The position numbers were made by a program, and so were the translations under genes. This document shows, one piece after another, positions 20,169 to 21,763 of a DNA stretch of 21,763 nucleotides. The stretch comes from Candidatus Arcticimaribacter sp. (GTDB lineage: Bacteria; Bacteroidota; Bacteroidia; Flavobacteriales; Flavobacteriaceae). The stretch lies in NCBI GenBank assembly GCA_011526275.1, contig WTJP01000027.1, forward strand, positions 1-21,763, in the 5' to 3' direction. The notes beneath the pieces were generated by a model that was not told the origin of the DNA, did no database searches, and worked only from the letters and a program-made list of their open reading frames with translations. The first letter of the stretch is position 1. Each line of letters opens with the position of its first letter.

Positions 20169-21512
20169 TTATGTCTTTTCGATATATATCCTCACCTCCC
20201 TTTGCAAGAAAAAAGCAGTGACCAAAGTAGAAATAAACTCGGCAATAGGAAAGGAGATCCACACCCCAAAACTGCCGTAATAGCGCGGTAAAACCAATAA
20301 AAATGGAATAAAGAAAAAGCCTTGACGGGTGAGGGTTAGTAGCAAGGCGGGAATGGCTTTCCCAATGGCTTGGAAATAGGCAGAGCCTATGAGTTGAATC
20401 CCTACTATGGGGGTCGATAAAAACACCCATGTCAGTACATCGGCAGTGGTTTCTACCACCAAAGGCTCGCGGGTAAATACAGCGGCAATATTTTCTGCAA
20501 AAAGGACAATCAACACAAAAACGATGGTCGCTAAAACAGAGGCATAGATAATCGCTTTGTGTATTACTTCCACGACGCGTTCTTTCTGTTTTGCGCCGTA
20601 ATTGAAGCCTGCAATGGGTACAAAACCTTGGGTAATCCCCAAAATGGGAAACAACGCAAACATCAACATACGGCTAATGATAGCGTAAACGGCCACCAAA
20701 TTTTCTCCTTCCAAAGAAAAGAGAATGTTGTTGACCAAGAGTACGGTAATACTCACCACAGCTTGGCGTGCGAGGGTAACAAAGCCAAGAGCACCCATTT
20801 CCTTCACGACGGCTGACTCCAAGATTAAATCTTTCCAGCTTAGGGATAGATCTGATTTTTTGGACACAAAAAAATAGAGGATATAACTCCCGCAAATGAC
20901 ATAGGAAAGGGTGGTTGCCCAAGCGGCACCTTCCATGCCCCAGCCAAACTCATAGATAAAGAGATAATCGAGAAACAAATTGGATATAGAAGGCAAAACC
21001 ATGGCATACATGGCGTTTTTGGGCTTCCCTTCAGCCCGAATGGTGTTGTTCCCCATCATGCAAAACCCCAGGACGGGCACCCCAATGACCACGATAATGT
21101 AATAGATTTTTGCCAGCGGATACAATGCGCCTTTCCCGCCAAAAAGGGGGATGATAGCTTCTAAAAAAAACAGCCCTAAGCCCATAAAACTTAAGGTAGA
21201 AATGAGGGTAAGGGTAATTTGATTCCCGAAAACTTTATTGGCCAAAGCAGCATTGTCGCTCCCCAAAGCACGAGAAATGATGGAACCTCCGCCCATTCCA
21301 ATCGACATCCCTAAGGCCGCGATAAAAAAGGATACTGGGAGTACCACATTGATGGCTGCAATGGCATTGGCGCCAATCCACTGCCCCACAAAAATGGTGT
21401 CAATGAGAATATTGAGCGACATCACCAAGATGCCAATAGAAGCAGGAACCGCTTGACGAATTAATAATTTCCCAATGGGATCTGTTCCCATTTGTATGGC
21501 GCGATCGGCCAT
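20169..21512 (-). CDS. MATE family multidrug/toxin efflux transporter
   Basis: The 447-residue protein has twelve predicted helices in two related halves, as in MATE transporters. The N-terminal segment GKLLIRQAVPASIGILVMSLNILIDTIFVGQ and the loop GMSIGMGGGSIISRALGSDN are family marks; the second half repeats the pattern (VFVLI and PILGITQGFVPIAGFNYGAKQ). It belongs in the inner membrane and would export cations or organic compounds driven by Na+ or H+. Its ATG overlaps the ferrochelatase stop by one base (TAATGG), so translation is coupled with hemH. Substrate unknown; the context between two heme genes leaves porphyrin export as a possibility, not a conclusion. Confidence 0.95.
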   Translation of the reverse strand: MADRAIQMGTDPIGKLLIRQAVPASIGILVMSLNILIDTIFVGQWIGANAIAAINVVLPVSFFIAALGMSIGMGGGSIISRALGSDNAALANKVFGNQITLTLISTLSFMGLGLFFLEAIIPLFGGKGALYPLAKIYYIIVVIGVPVLGFCMMGNNTIRAEGKPKNAMYAMVLPSISNLFLDYLFIYEFGWGMEGAAWATTLSYVICGSYILYFFVSKKSDLSLSWKDLILESAVVKEMGALGFVTLARQAVVSITVLLVNNILFSLEGENLVAVYAIISRMLMFALFPILGITQGFVPIAGFNYGAKQKERVVEVIHKAIIYASVLATIVFVLIVLFAENIAAVFTREPLVVETTADVLTWVFLSTPIVGIQLIGSAYFQAIGKAIPALLLTLTRQGFFFIPFLLVLPRYYGSFGVWISFPIAEFISTLVTAFFLQREVRIYIEKT

Positions 21513-21763
21513 TAGGCGGTTTCAGGAGTAAGGGCCCATTCGTCGATCCATCGACTCATCACGTTGATCCAATCTTCCCGATCGTTGATGCAAGGAACCA
21601 CATGCAGCTGTTCTCCTCCATTGTCTTCAAAGTCTTCAACGGCTTCCATTCCAATTTCTTCTAAGGTTTCCAAACAATCAGAAACGAAAGCAGGCGTAAC
21701 CACGGCCATTTTCTTGGTTCCCTTCTTCGCAAAAGCTTCGATGGTTTTATCGGTATAGGGCTG
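21512..21763 (-). CDS. hemH: Ferrochelatase, C-terminal part (5' end outside window)
   Basis: The frame is open to the right edge and stops at 21512-21514, so the last 83 residues are seen, beginning QPYTDKTIEAFAKKG. The block MAVVTPAFVSDCLETLEEIG is the conserved C-terminal motif of ferrochelatase, including the Glu that takes part in porphyrin metallation (DCLETLEE). It inserts Fe2+ into protoporphyrin to form heme. The tail (VVPCINDREDWINVMSRWIDEW) is normal for flavobacterial enzymes. An internal ATG at 21709 is not the start, because the reading frame continues with conserved sequence beyond it. It leads the heme operon here and overlaps the MATE gene by one base. Confidence 0.92.
   Translation of the reverse strand, partial: QPYTDKTIEAFAKKGTKKMAVVTPAFVSDCLETLEEIGMEAVEDFEDNGGEQLHVVPCINDREDWINVMSRWIDEWALTPETA

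Noticed and set aside
1..21763. CRISPR array, tRNA or rRNA genes, insertion sequence, integrase or phage genes
   Set aside because: No spaced direct repeats, cloverleaf sequences, transposase-like frames or terminal repeats were recognised on either strand.

Overview
This window looks like a chromosomal, mostly housekeeping segment from a member of the Bacteroidota, most likely class Flavobacteriia. The evidence is the gene set and the promoters. The genes include a TonB-dependent receptor with a carboxypeptidase-regulatory-like N-terminal domain, a PiT transporter carrying a PhoU-like tail, a eukaryote-like class Ia ribonucleotide reductase, DUF3109, HupE/UreJ, a bacilliredoxin and a HemJ-type protein. 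Several genes are preceded by the Bacteroidota -7 promoter octamer TAnnTTTG rather than sigma-70 boxes, and clear Shine-Dalgarno sequences are scarce. I see no rRNA, tRNA, insertion sequence, integrase, CRISPR array, prophage or obviously foreign block. Nineteen genes can be supported; the first and last run off the window edges. No stretch longer than 300 bases lacks a gene.

Layout. (1) 1-5812, plus strand: the end of a repetitive, probably surface-exposed beta-helix protein, a TonB-dependent outer-membrane receptor, and a PiT phosphate transporter with a PhoU-like C-terminal domain. Together they could be a phosphate or phosphate-ester uptake module, but that is inference. (2) 5816-10597, minus strand: a small secreted MORN-repeat protein, the nrdB-nrdA pair for deoxyribonucleotide synthesis (nrdB first, with an intercistronic hairpin and a clear terminator after nrdA), and a cysteine-rich DUF3109 protein with its own terminator and a promoter so close to the ATG that the mRNA may be leaderless. 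(3) 10683-11472, plus strand: a MarC-family membrane protein and a 68-residue membrane protein. (4) 11469-16083, minus strand: a run transcribed as TerB-DnaJ protein, HupE/UreJ protein, Old-Yellow-Enzyme-like flavoenzyme, dCMP deaminase, then S41 carboxyl-terminal processing protease, several joined by stop/start overlaps. (5) 16191-17349, plus strand: a bacilliredoxin and a PlsC acyltransferase, fired divergently from the DnaJ gene by promoters with the same 11-base core. (6) 17339-21763, minus strand: ferrochelatase (hemH, partial), a MATE transporter, a HemJ-type protoporphyrinogen oxidase, an NtrY-like histidine kinase without a response regulator, and an enoyl-CoA hydratase, closely packed.

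The genome is very compact here. All three convergent gene pairs end within 3 bases of each other or overlap, and one pair shares a single TTAA for both stop codons. Nothing in the window is convincingly a new system. The points most worth a second look are the beta-helix/TonB receptor/PiT association, the MATE transporter placed between two heme genes, the orphan kinase coupled to that operon, and the near-leaderless DUF3109 promoter.
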